A stretch of 40,880 bases of DNA from Methylobacterium sp. (lineage in GTDB: Bacteria > Pseudomonadota > Alphaproteobacteria > Rhizobiales > Beijerinckiaceae): contig PNLY01000048.1 in NCBI GenBank assembly GCA_013823325.1, positions 1 to 40,880 of the forward strand, read 5' to 3'. Position 1 is the first letter of the stretch. Each line of letters starts with the position of its first letter. Shown here in pieces: positions 9,176 to 16,351 of this stretch. A program made the position numbers and the translations under genes. The notes beneath the pieces are model-generated. The model was not told where the DNA came from, ran no database searches, and worked only from the letters and a program-made list of their open reading frames with translations.

Positions 9176-9595
9176 TCAGGCGTCGAGACGGACGGGGAAC
9201 AGGCGGCGCAGCCGCGGATCGCGCAGGTAAAGGCCGCCCCAGGCCAGGAGGCCGAGATAGAGGCCGAAAAGGAGATGGCTGAAGAGCGGACTGCCGACGC
9301 GCAGATGTGTCGCCATTGCCCCGCCGAGCAGGCCGGTCAGCAGGATCGCGCCGAGCAGCGACGTGCGTGGTAGCGCGTAGAGCAGTGCGATGACGAGCGT
9401 CATCACGCCGAGCCCGCGCGCCAGCTCCTGCGAGCCGGAATAGCCGAGCTGCTGCATGGTCTCGGTGACGATAGCGAGCGGCGCGAGCTTGATGCCGCCG
9501 TCGAAGATCAGGAAGGCGATGACGAGGCCGCTCATGATGCGCCCGGTCCAGAGCTGTCCGGTGGTTGTGGTGGTGTTGATGGAGACCGACTGCAT
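9176..9595 (-). CDS. DoxX-like four-helix membrane protein
   Basis: 139 residues with four hydrophobic stretches (about 18-38, 59-78, 80-98 and 105-122), the layout of DoxX-like proteins (PF13564 type). The first helix carries the typical FLIFDGGIKLAP, followed by TMQQLGYSGSQELARGLGVMTLVIALLYALPRT and LTGLLGGAMATHLRVGSPLFSHLLFGLYLGLL. Members of the wider family act in membrane redox or detoxification, but none of this subgroup has a settled function. First gene of the minus-strand operon that faces marR; the shared 245-bp region contains two operator-like repeats, so repression by MarR is likely. A small repeat GATAG-N4-CTATC lies 15 bases upstream of its start. Confidence 0.8.
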   Translation of the reverse strand: MQSVSINTTTTTGQLWTGRIMSGLVIAFLIFDGGIKLAPLAIVTETMQQLGYSGSQELARGLGVMTLVIALLYALPRTSLLGAILLTGLLGGAMATHLRVGSPLFSHLLFGLYLGLLAWGGLYLRDPRLRRLFPVRLDA

Positions 9596-9753
9596 GGGAT
9601 GCTCCGATTGGATAGGGCTCTATCGGCCCGGCTGCGCGGGCTGGTTTCGTCTGAGAGTTTGGGCCGGCGCATCCGGTGATCTGACACGAGGACGCTGGCG
9701 GTCCGGGCGTTCCGACAGGGTGAGATAAATTTTTTTCGAGCCGTCGGTTTGGC

Positions 9754-9777
9754 ATTTATCTTGATGGCGAGATAAAT
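9754..9777. promoter_or_regulatory. Operator-like palindrome 1 in the doxX-marR intergenic region
   Basis: ATTTATCT and AGATAAAT are perfect 8-bp inverted arms around an 8-base spacer. The core TATCTTGATGGCGAGATA (9757-9774) resembles the TATCTCGA-TCGAGATA type operators known for MhqR-like MarR regulators. An additional half-site GAGATAAAT stands at 9722-9730. The whole stretch 9720-9810 is strikingly AT-rich against its surroundings. It lies 64 bases before marR and 158 bases before the DoxX-like start, so it can serve both directions. Binding is inferred. Confidence 0.65.
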
Positions 9778-9784
9778 CTCATAT

Positions 9785-9802
9785 TGTCTCGATGTCAAGA
9801 TA
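9785..9802. promoter_or_regulatory. Operator-like site 2, inverted copy of site 1
   Basis: TGTCTCGATGTCAAGATA matches the reverse complement of the core of site 1 at 14 of 18 positions. The two sites are 28 bp apart centre to centre and 39 bp upstream of the marR ATG. Two dimers could bind here in opposite orientation. Confidence 0.55.
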
Positions 9803-9840
9803 TATTCATGATGCCCGCCACGTGATCAGCGGAGACCGGG

Positions 9841-10368
9841 ATGAGCGACAAGACGGAGCAGGGCAGCGACCATATCGACCGGTTGCGCGGGCAGTGGCAG
9901 CGCGAGTTGCCGGAGCTGGATACCTCGCCTATGGCGGTGATCGGCCGGGCCCGCCGGATCACCTTGCGGCTGCGACCCGGGATCGAGGCGGTCTTTGCCC
10001 GCCATGGTCTCGATGCCGGCGAATTCGACGTGATCTCGACGTTGCGACGGGCCGGCGCGCCATGGCGGCTGACGCCGACCGAACTCTACCGCACGCTGAT
10101 GATCTCCTCGGGCGGGCTCACGGCTCGCCTGAACCGCCTGGAGGCGGCCGGGCTGATCCGGCGGCACGAGGCGGAAGAAGACAAGCGCAGTCTCCTGGTC
10201 GAACTGACCGAGGCTGGCCACGCCAAGGCCGAGGCCGCCTTCCGCGAGGACATGGAGCTGGAAAAGCGCCTGCTCGCAGGTTTGAGCCAACGCGAGCAGG
10301 ACGAACTGGCGGTGCTGCTGCGCAAGCTCGCGCTCAGCCTGGAGGACAATGGCGCTGGCGCGAGCTAG
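9841..10368 (+). CDS. MarR family transcriptional regulator
   Basis: 175 residues, somewhat longer than the usual 140-160 because of an N-terminal helix (residues 1-30). The winged helix covers about 50-125: FARHGLDAGEFDVISTLRRAGAPWRLTPTELYRTLMISSGGLTARLNRLEAAGLIRR with the wing HEAEEDKRSLLVELTEAG. MarR dimers usually repress their own gene and a divergent neighbour, and release DNA on binding phenolic or other small ligands. Here the divergent neighbour is the DoxX/SRPBCC/DUF1579 operon, and two operator-like repeats lie between. There is no conserved Cys pair of the OhrR type, so direct thiol sensing is unlikely. It is convergent with the sigma factor gene, 11 bases apart. Confidence 0.92.
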   Translation: MSDKTEQGSDHIDRLRGQWQRELPELDTSPMAVIGRARRITLRLRPGIEAVFARHGLDAGEFDVISTLRRAGAPWRLTPTELYRTLMISSGGLTARLNRLEAAGLIRRHEAEEDKRSLLVELTEAGHAKAEAAFREDMELEKRLLAGLSQREQDELAVLLRKLALSLEDNGAGAS

Positions 10369-10379
10369 CGTGGCCTGCC

Positions 10380-11642
10380 TCAGCCGGCCGCGACCTGGCC
10401 GCTCTCGCGCATCAGCCGGTCGATATGCTGGCGGATATGGGCGGCCTCGCTGGCCGAGCCGGCCAGCGCAATAGCCCGGTCGAAAGTCGTGCGCGCCTCG
10501 CGATCGCGGCCGAGCTGCATCAGCAGCCAGCCCTTGAAGCCGAAGAAATAGAAATAGCCCGAGAGCTGCTGTTCGAGCGGCTCGACGATGACCAGCGCCG
10601 CCTCCGGCCCGCGCAGCTTGGCGATGGCGACGGCGCGGTTGAGCGTGATCACCGGCGAGGGCTGGATGTGCTCCAGCGTGGCGTAGAGGATGTCGATCTG
10701 GGCCCAGTCGGTCTCGTCCGCTCGCGGAGCGCGACTGTGGACGCCCGCGATCGCTGCCTGGATCTGATAGGGGCCGGGCCGGCGGTGGCGCATCGCCTTG
10801 TCGACCAGCGCCAGGCCCTCGGCGATGAGCTCGCGGTCCCAGAGCTTCCGGTTCTGATCATCGAGAAGGACGATCTGGCCGTCGGCGTCGAGCCGCGCCG
10901 CCGCCCGAGCATGCTGGAGCAGCATCAGCGCCAGCAGGCCCATGATCTCGGGCTCGGTCTGGAACAATCGCAACAGCAGCCGCGTCAGGCGGATCGCCTC
11001 CTCGCTGAAAGGACGGCGGCGATCGCTCTCGGCGCCGCTGGCCGAGTAGCCTTCGTTGAAGACGAGGTAGAGCATCGCTGCCACCGCCGCGAGGCGCTCG
11101 GCGCGCTCGACCGGGCCGGGCGTCTCGAACGGTACGTTCGCGGCGGCGACGCGCGCCTTGGCGCGGGTGATGCGCTGCTCCATCGCGCTCTCGCCGACGA
11201 GGAAGGCGCGGGCGATCTGCTTGACGCTGAGCCCCGAGACGATGCGCAAAGCGAGCGCCACCTGCTGCGTCGCCGGCAGATCGGGATGGCAGCAGATGAA
11301 CAGGAGGCGCAGGATGTCGTCGCGGTAATGGCCGCCGTCGAGCTGCTCGGCGACCTCGCTCTCGGCATCGCCGAGATCGGAGAGCCTGTCCTCGTCAGGC
11401 AGCGCTTCCTGCTTCTTCTGGCGCCTGACCTGATCGAGCGCGACATTGCGACCGACGAAGATCAGCCAGGCGGCCGGATCGCGCGGCGGACCGTTCTGCG
11501 GCCAGGTCCGGAGCGCTCGAAGACAGGCCTCCTGATAGGCTTCCTCGGCAATGTCGAGATCGCGGAAATAGCGCAGCAGGGCGCTGATCGCCTGAGGGCG
11601 CGCCGAGGTCAGCGCGGCATGGATCCAGGCGATCTCGGCCAT
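10380..11642 (-). CDS. ECF42-type RNA polymerase sigma factor with TPR-like C-terminal extension
   Basis: 420 residues, more than twice a plain ECF sigma factor. Region 2 (about 15-85) includes RDLDIAEEAYQEACLRALRTWP and the DNA-melting part AAWLIFVGRNVALDQVRRQKK. Region 4 (about 120-185) includes PDLPATQQVALALRIVSGLSVKQIARAFLVGESAMEQRITRAK. A C-terminal extension of about 225 residues carries the group signature LYLVFNEGYSAS and helical, TPR-like repeats near the end (YFYFFGFKGWLLMQLGRDREARTTFDRAIALAG). These features, and a DGPF partner directly upstream, define the ECF42 group; such factors lack an anti-sigma factor and are thought to be controlled through the extension. The ATG at 11642 follows the YCII stop after 2 bases, so the two are co-translated. 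Confidence 0.9.
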   Translation of the reverse strand: MAEIAWIHAALTSARPQAISALLRYFRDLDIAEEAYQEACLRALRTWPQNGPPRDPAAWLIFVGRNVALDQVRRQKKQEALPDEDRLSDLGDAESEVAEQLDGGHYRDDILRLLFICCHPDLPATQQVALALRIVSGLSVKQIARAFLVGESAMEQRITRAKARVAAANVPFETPGPVERAERLAAVAAMLYLVFNEGYSASGAESDRRRPFSEEAIRLTRLLLRLFQTEPEIMGLLALMLLQHARAAARLDADGQIVLLDDQNRKLWDRELIAEGLALVDKAMRHRRPGPYQIQAAIAGVHSRAPRADETDWAQIDILYATLEHIQPSPVITLNRAVAIAKLRGPEAALVIVEPLEQQLSGYFYFFGFKGWLLMQLGRDREARTTFDRAIALAGSASEAAHIRQHIDRLMRESGQVAAG

Positions 11643-11644
11643 GA

Positions 11645-12010
11645 TCAGACTCCGGCCGGGTAGTAGACGGCGAGCGGGCGGACCTCGAAGGCGCCGCCCG
11701 GATTGGCTTCGCCGAGCTCGCGGGCGATGCCGAGCGCCTCGTCGAGATCGGCGACGTCGACGATGTAGAAGCCGAGGAACTGCTCCTTGGTCTCGGCAAA
11801 GGGGCCGTCGAGGATCAGCGGCGGATCGCGATCCTTGCGCAAGGTCGTCGCCGCCGTGGTCGGCAGCAGGCGCGCGACCGGGCCGAGCTTGCCTTCCTTG
11901 GCGATGCGCTGGCGGACCTTTTCGAGGCGGCCCATGACCTCCTCGTTCTGCTCCTTCGTCCAGGCCGTGACGACCTCTTCGGAATGATAGCAAAGGATGG
12001 CGTAGTGCAT
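11645..12010 (-). CDS. YCII-related DGPF-domain protein, partner of the ECF42 sigma factor
   Basis: 121 residues, a single YCII/DGPF ferredoxin-like domain starting MHYAILCYHSEEVVTAWTKEQ and containing the name-giving motif in LILDGPFAETKEQFLGFYIVDVADLDEAL. YCII-related proteins are small dimeric alpha-beta barrels with a His-Asp pair; here His8-Ser-Glu could be part of the pocket. It sits immediately upstream of the sigma factor with a 2-base gap. DGPF genes next to ECF42 genes are the hallmark of that group and are usually target genes of the sigma factor. A TGTCGG (12062-12057) and CGAAC (12043-12039) pair upstream resembles ECF42 promoters only weakly. Enzyme activity unknown. Confidence 0.88.
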   Translation of the reverse strand: MHYAILCYHSEEVVTAWTKEQNEEVMGRLEKVRQRIAKEGKLGPVARLLPTTAATTLRKDRDPPLILDGPFAETKEQFLGFYIVDVADLDEALGIARELGEANPGGAFEVRPLAVYYPAGV

Positions 12011-12120
12011 GCGCAGCGCTCCGGTTCAGGCCAAGGACGTTCGGCCGGGCCGGCAGCCGACAGGGCCGCGCGAAAAAAATCAAGCTGCGGGCGCAGGGTA
12101 TTTCAAACCATCGAACCTCC

Positions 12121-12242
12121 CTCAGCCCTCATCCTGAGGAGCGATCGCAGATCGCGTCTCGAAGGATGCTCCAGCTGGTTCCGGAGTCTCCTGAAGCATC
12201 CTTCGAGACGCCGCTGCGCGGCTCCTCAGGATGAGGGCTGAG
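12121..12242. repeat. Long palindromic intergenic repeat (Rhizobiales REP-like element)
   Basis: Outer arms 12121-12142 and 12221-12242 are perfect 22-bp inverted complements (CTCAGCCCTCATCCTGAGGA and two more bases). Inner arms 12155-12170 and 12195-12210 are perfect 16-bp complements. Between the arms only a mismatched bulge (12143-12154 against 12211-12220) and a 24-base loop remain, so transcripts form a 122-base hairpin. Elements with CCTCATCCTGAGGAGC and GTCTCGAAGGATGC are very common between genes of Bosea, Bradyrhizobium and Methylobacterium (known from general experience). It lies between the aldo/keto reductase end side and the YCII start side, both on the minus strand. Confidence 0.9.
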
Positions 12243-12262
12243 CGATTTGTTGTAGCGCTGCG

Positions 12263-13297
12263 TCACACCACCGGCGGATTGAGCCGGGCGAAGCCCTCCT
12301 GGCGATGATAGGGGAAGGCCGGGTAGGGCGGAACGATAGCGCTCGCCTTGTCCAGCCTTGCGATCTGCTCCGGCGTCAGGGCCCAGCCGACGGCACCGAG
12401 ATTGTCGCGCAATTGCTGCTCATTGCGGGCGCCGATGATCACCGAGGCGACGGTCGGGCGCTGCAGCAGCCAGTTGATCGCGATCTGCGGCACGCTCTTG
12501 CCAGTCTCCCTGGCGAGCTCGTCGAGCACGTCCACGATGGCGTAGAGCTTCTCGTCGTCGACCGGCGGGCCGAAATCGGCGGTCTGGTGCAGGCGGCTGC
12601 CCTCGGGCAGAGGCTGGCCACGGCGGATCTTGCCGGTGAGGCGGCCCCAGCCGAGCGGGCTCCAGACGAGGGCGCCGACGCCCTGGTCGAGGCCGAGCGG
12701 CATCAGGTCGAACTCGTAGTCGCGGCCGACCAGCGAATAATAGACCTGATGGGCGACATAGCGCGGGAAGCCGTGCCTCTCGGCCAGCGCCAACGACTTC
12801 ATCAACTGCCAGCCGGCGAAGTTGGAGACGCCGACCTGGCGGATCTTGCCGGCGCGGACCAGCGCATCAAGCGTCGACAGCACCTCCTCGATCGGCGTGA
12901 AGGCGTCGAAGGCATGGAGCTGGAGCAGGTCGATATGGTCGCTGCCGAGCCGGCGCAGCGCCGCGTCGGTGCCGTCGATCAGCCGGCTGCGCGAGGAGCC
13001 GGCATCGTTCGGACCGTCGCCCATCGGCAGCGTCAGCTTGGTCGAGATCAGGACCTTGTCGCGCCGGCCCTTGATCGCGGCGCCCAACACTTCCTCGGAG
13101 GCGCCGTTCGAATAGACGTCGGCGGTGTCGAAGAGGTTGAGCCCGGCTTCCAGGCAGACGTCGATAAGACGGGTCGCCTCCTTCGCGTCGCTGGTGCCCC
13201 AGGCGCTGAAGAGCGGGCCCTGGCCGCCGAAGGTGCCGGCGCCGAAGCTGAGCGCCGGGACCTTGAGGCCGGAGCGGCCGAGATATCTGTAATCCAT
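12263..13297 (-). CDS. Aldo/keto reductase
   Basis: NADPH-dependent aldehyde or ketone reductase of the aldo/keto reductase superfamily, a cytoplasmic TIM barrel of 344 residues. The catalytic tetrad is visible: Asp and Tyr in NLFDTADVYSNG, Lys in KVLISTKLTLPMG and His in IDLLQLHAFD. The C-terminal NADP-binding pattern PQIAINWLLQRPTVASVIIGARNEQQLRDNLGAV is intact. The N-terminal MDYRYLGRSGLKVPALSFGAGTFGG matches the YccK/YajO-like subfamily; the substrate cannot be told. AAGGA lies 8 bases before the ATG at 13297. It follows the MFS gene after 31 bases and probably shares its transcript, under the divergent LysR regulator. Confidence 0.93.
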   Translation of the reverse strand: MDYRYLGRSGLKVPALSFGAGTFGGQGPLFSAWGTSDAKEATRLIDVCLEAGLNLFDTADVYSNGASEEVLGAAIKGRRDKVLISTKLTLPMGDGPNDAGSSRSRLIDGTDAALRRLGSDHIDLLQLHAFDAFTPIEEVLSTLDALVRAGKIRQVGVSNFAGWQLMKSLALAERHGFPRYVAHQVYYSLVGRDYEFDLMPLGLDQGVGALVWSPLGWGRLTGKIRRGQPLPEGSRLHQTADFGPPVDDEKLYAIVDVLDELARETGKSVPQIAINWLLQRPTVASVIIGARNEQQLRDNLGAVGWALTPEQIARLDKASAIVPPYPAFPYHRQEGFARLNPPVV

Positions 13298-13328
13298 GGT
13301 TTAGTTCCTTCTGCGAAGTATCTGATAA

Positions 13329-14522
13329 TTATGGCTGCGGGCAGGACGCGGGGCCGGTCTGCAGCGCCGTCTGCGGGCGCTTGTCGAGGCGCAGGCTGAT
13401 CACGGCCAGCACCAGGCTTGCCAGCGGCACCAAAGCGGCGACCCAGGTCACGGCGGCCAAGCCCGGGCCGTGATCGATGGTGACGCCGCCGAGCCAGGCG
13501 CCGAAGGCATTGCCGAGGTTGAAGGCGGCGATGTTGAGGCTGGAGGCGAGATTACGCCCGGCCGGGCCCGCCTTGTCGAGCACGCGCATCTGCAAGGGCG
13601 CGACAGTCGCGAAGGCGGCGGCCCCGATCAGGCCGACGAAGATCGTCACGGCGATGGGCGAGCGCAGCGTCGCGGTCATCGCGAAAAGCACGACGGCGAG
13701 GGTCGCCGTGGTTGCAAGCAGGGCGACGGGCAGGTTGCGGTCGGCGAGCTTGCCGCCGAGCATGTTGCCGACGATCAGGCCGAGGCCGAAGAGCAAGAGG
13801 ATCGGCGAGACCGCCTCCTGCGAGAAGCCGGTGATCTCGACCAGGATCGGCTGAATATAGGTGAAGACCGCGAAGACGCCGCCGAAGCCGAGCACGGTCA
13901 TGGCGAGGCCGAGCAGCACCTGCGGATCGGCGAGGGTCGCGAGCTCCTGGCGCAGCGGCGCGACCTCGACCTTGCCCTTGTCGGCCGGGACGAGACGGGC
14001 GAGCACCAGCATGGCGACGACGCCGATCGCGGCGATGGTCCAGAAGGTGGCGCGCCAGCCGAAATGCAGGCCAAGCCAGGCGCCGGCGGGCACGCCGAGC
14101 AGGGTCGCGATGGTGAGGCCGGTGAACATCACGGCGATGGCCGAAGCCTTCTTGTCCTCCGGAACGAGACTGGTCGCGACGACCGAGCCGACGCCGAAGA
14201 AGGTACCGTGCGCCAGCGAGGTGACGATGCGCGCCGCCATCAGCAGGCCGTAGCTCGGCGCGAGCGCACAGGCGATGTTGCCGAGGGTGAAGATCGCCAT
14301 CAGCAGGATCAGCACCTGCTTGCGCGGCAGCTTGCGGGTGGCGAGAGTCAGGACAGGCGCCCCGACGAAGACGCCGAGCGCATAGCCGGAGATCAGCAGC
14401 CCGGTCATCGCGACCGAGACGCCGAGATCGGCGGCGACCTGCAGCAGCAGGCCCATGATGACGAATTCGGTGGTGCCGATGCCGAAGGCACCGGCGGTGA
14501 GGGCATAGACGGCAATGGGCAT
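13329..14522 (-). CDS. MFS efflux transporter (AraJ/YdhP-like DHA1 family)
   Basis: Inner-membrane proton-driven exporter with about 12 helices in 397 residues. The start is the ATG at 14522 because MPIAVYALTAGAFGIGTTEFVIMGLL is the conserved N-terminus of this subfamily and GGAG precedes it; an in-frame ATG at 14573 would add a non-conserved tail. The loop 2-3 motif is GAPVLTLATRKLPRKQVLILLM, and RIVTSLAHGTFFGVGSVVATSLVP is the typical helix 4 region. Relatives export sugars, chloramphenicol or small metabolites; the substrate here is unknown. First gene of an operon with the aldo/keto reductase, divergent from a LysR regulator 107 bp away. Confidence 0.9.
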   Translation of the reverse strand: MPIAVYALTAGAFGIGTTEFVIMGLLLQVAADLGVSVAMTGLLISGYALGVFVGAPVLTLATRKLPRKQVLILLMAIFTLGNIACALAPSYGLLMAARIVTSLAHGTFFGVGSVVATSLVPEDKKASAIAVMFTGLTIATLLGVPAGAWLGLHFGWRATFWTIAAIGVVAMLVLARLVPADKGKVEVAPLRQELATLADPQVLLGLAMTVLGFGGVFAVFTYIQPILVEITGFSQEAVSPILLLFGLGLIVGNMLGGKLADRNLPVALLATTATLAVVLFAMTATLRSPIAVTIFVGLIGAAAFATVAPLQMRVLDKAGPAGRNLASSLNIAAFNLGNAFGAWLGGVTIDHGPGLAAVTWVAALVPLASLVLAVISLRLDKRPQTALQTGPASCPQP

Positions 14523-14629
14523 GGGACGCTCCGCGCCAGGCGAAAGGGGATGATGCCCAGCCAGATGGTGCAATGCAGCGTTTTGAACTAGGATGCCGCT
14601 CGTAACATCACTTGTGACTTGAGTTCACC

Positions 14630-15544
14630 ATGGCAGCCCTGCTCAGCAACCGCTCCGGCGAGATGGAAGTGTTCGCGGCCGTGGTCGAGCGCGGCGGCTT
14701 CTCCGCTGCCGCAAAGCTCTTCGGCATGACGCCGTCCGCCGTCAGCAAGCTGGTCACAAGGCTGGAGGCAAGGCTCGGCGCCAGGCTGGTCAACCGCTCG
14801 ACGCGCAAGCTGCAACTGACGGCGGAAGGGCAGGCCTTCCATCAGCGCTGTGTCACCATCCTCTCCGACATCGCCGAGGCGGAATGCGAGGCGGCGGCGG
14901 GCCGCGCCCCGCGCGGGCGGGTGCGGGTCAACGCCAATGTCGCCTTCGGCAACCAGATTCTGCTGCCGCTGGTGCCGGCCTTCCTGGCCGAGCATCCCGA
15001 GCTCTCGGTCGATCTGGTCTTCACCGACCAGGTCGTCGACCTGATCGAGGAGCGGGCCGACATCGCGATCCGCGTCGCGCCGGGGCCCTTGCGCGGCAAC
15101 CAGCTGATGGCTCGCAAGATCGGCGAGAGCGCCGTCGCCGTCGTCGCCTCGCCGGAGTATCTCGCCCGCCATGGCGAGCCGAAGACGCCGGCGGATCTCA
15201 CGAAGCACAACCTGCTCGGCTTCAACTTCGCTAGGTCGGTCGAGGGCTGGCCGTTTCGCGTCGACGGCGCGCTGATCTCGATCGCCGCCGTCGGCAACAC
15301 CCAGGTCGGCGATGGCGAGATCGCGCGCCAGCTCGCCGTCGCCGGCATCGGGCTCGCGCGGCTGGGGCGCTTTCATACCCAGGCCGAGGTCGCCGCAGGG
15401 CGGCTCGTCACGGTCCTAGAGGACTTCAACCCCGGCGACATCGAGGCGATCCACGCCGTCTATCTCGGGCAGGGCGGCTTCGTCCCGGCGCGGATGCGCG
15501 CCTTCATCGACTTCCTGGCACGCAACGTGAAGATTCGGGCTTGA
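14630..15544 (+). CDS. LysR family transcriptional regulator (divergent to MFS-reductase pair)
   Basis: 304 residues. The N-terminal winged helix (about 8-66) reads MEVFAAVVERGGFSAAAKLFGMTPSAVSKLVTRLEARLGARLVNRSTRKLQLTAEG. It is followed by a linker helix and the effector-binding PBP-like domain (RVRVNANVAFGNQILLPLVPAFLAEHPELSVDLVFTD, then DIAIRVAPGPLRGNQLMARKIG). The family usually activates a divergent gene and represses itself. The 107-bp shared region with the MFS gene has a small GTGA-N7-TCAC inverted repeat immediately before the start, which could be part of an operator (weak). No ligand can be assigned. Confidence 0.92.
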   Translation: MAALLSNRSGEMEVFAAVVERGGFSAAAKLFGMTPSAVSKLVTRLEARLGARLVNRSTRKLQLTAEGQAFHQRCVTILSDIAEAECEAAAGRAPRGRVRVNANVAFGNQILLPLVPAFLAEHPELSVDLVFTDQVVDLIEERADIAIRVAPGPLRGNQLMARKIGESAVAVVASPEYLARHGEPKTPADLTKHNLLGFNFARSVEGWPFRVDGALISIAAVGNTQVGDGEIARQLAVAGIGLARLGRFHTQAEVAAGRLVTVLEDFNPGDIEAIHAVYLGQGGFVPARMRAFIDFLARNVKIRA

Positions 15545-15556
15545 CGGCTCGAAGCC

Positions 15557-16351
15557 TCAGCTCAGCAACAGACTGTCGTCCGAGAGCTCCTCGCCACGCA
15601 CCTGCTTGAACAGGCGCAAGAGGTCGGGCACGTCCATCGCCTTGCGACGCTCGCCGGCGATGTCGAAGACGACCTTGCCCTCGTGCAGCATCACGGTGCG
15701 GCTGCCATGGTCGAGCGCGTCGCGCATCGAATGGGTGACCATCAGGGCGGTCAGCTTCTGCTCCTCGACGATGCGCCGGGTCAGGTCGAGCACGAAAGCG
15801 GCCGTGCGCGGATCGAGCGCGGCGGTGTGCTCGTCGAGCAGCAGCGTCTTGGTGCCCGCCAGCGTCGACATCAACAGGCTGACCGCCTGGCGCTGGCCGC
15901 CCGAGAGCAGACCCATCGAATCGCCGAGCCGGTTCTCCAGCCCGAGACCGAGCATCGCCAGCTTGTCGCGGAACAGGGACCGGCGCGAGCGGTCGAGCGC
16001 CGCGCCGAGGCCGCGGGCGCGACCGCGCGCCTGGGCCAGCGCCATGTTCTCCTCGATCGTCAGGCGTTCGCAGGTGCCGGCCATCGGGTCCTGGAAGACA
16101 CGGGCGATCAGGCCGGCGCGCTTCGGCGTCGGCCAGCGGGTCACGTCGATGCCGTCGACCTCGACAGTGCCGCGCTCGGCCCTTGCATCGCCGCTGAGAA
16201 CGTTGAGCAGCGTCGACTTGCCGGCGCCGTTCGAGCCGATCACAGTGATGAACTCGCCCTCGGGCACGGTGAGATCGAGGCCGCGCAGAGCACGGTTCTC
16301 CAGTGGCGTGCCGCGCCCGAAGGTAACGTGGACATCCCGGACGCTGATCAT
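15557..16351 (-). CDS. ABC transporter ATP-binding protein (COG1101, TrpZ-like)
   Basis: ATPase subunit of the importer encoded with the next two genes; 264 residues, cytoplasmic face of the inner membrane. Walker A GSNGAGKST near residue 39, Q-loop RVFQDPMAGT near 85, signature LSGGQRQA near 149, Walker B TLLLDEHTAALDP near 170 and the switch His in MVTHSMRDAL. The FQDP-MAGTCERLTIEENMALA pattern is specific for the family with PF04392 binding proteins. The start overlaps the permease stop in ATGA (4 bp). It is convergent with the LysR gene. Confidence 0.92.
   Translation of the reverse strand: MISVRDVHVTFGRGTPLENRALRGLDLTVPEGEFITVIGSNGAGKSTLLNVLSGDARAERGTVEVDGIDVTRWPTPKRAGLIARVFQDPMAGTCERLTIEENMALAQARGRARGLGAALDRSRRSLFRDKLAMLGLGLENRLGDSMGLLSGGQRQAVSLLMSTLAGTKTLLLDEHTAALDPRTAAFVLDLTRRIVEEQKLTALMVTHSMRDALDHGSRTVMLHEGKVVFDIAGERRKAMDVPDLLRLFKQVRGEELSDDSLLLS

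Noticed and set aside
9792..11663. 623-codon plus-strand frame covering marR in another frame and the sigma factor in antisense
   Set aside because: It contradicts two well-supported genes with family motifs and does not share their frame.
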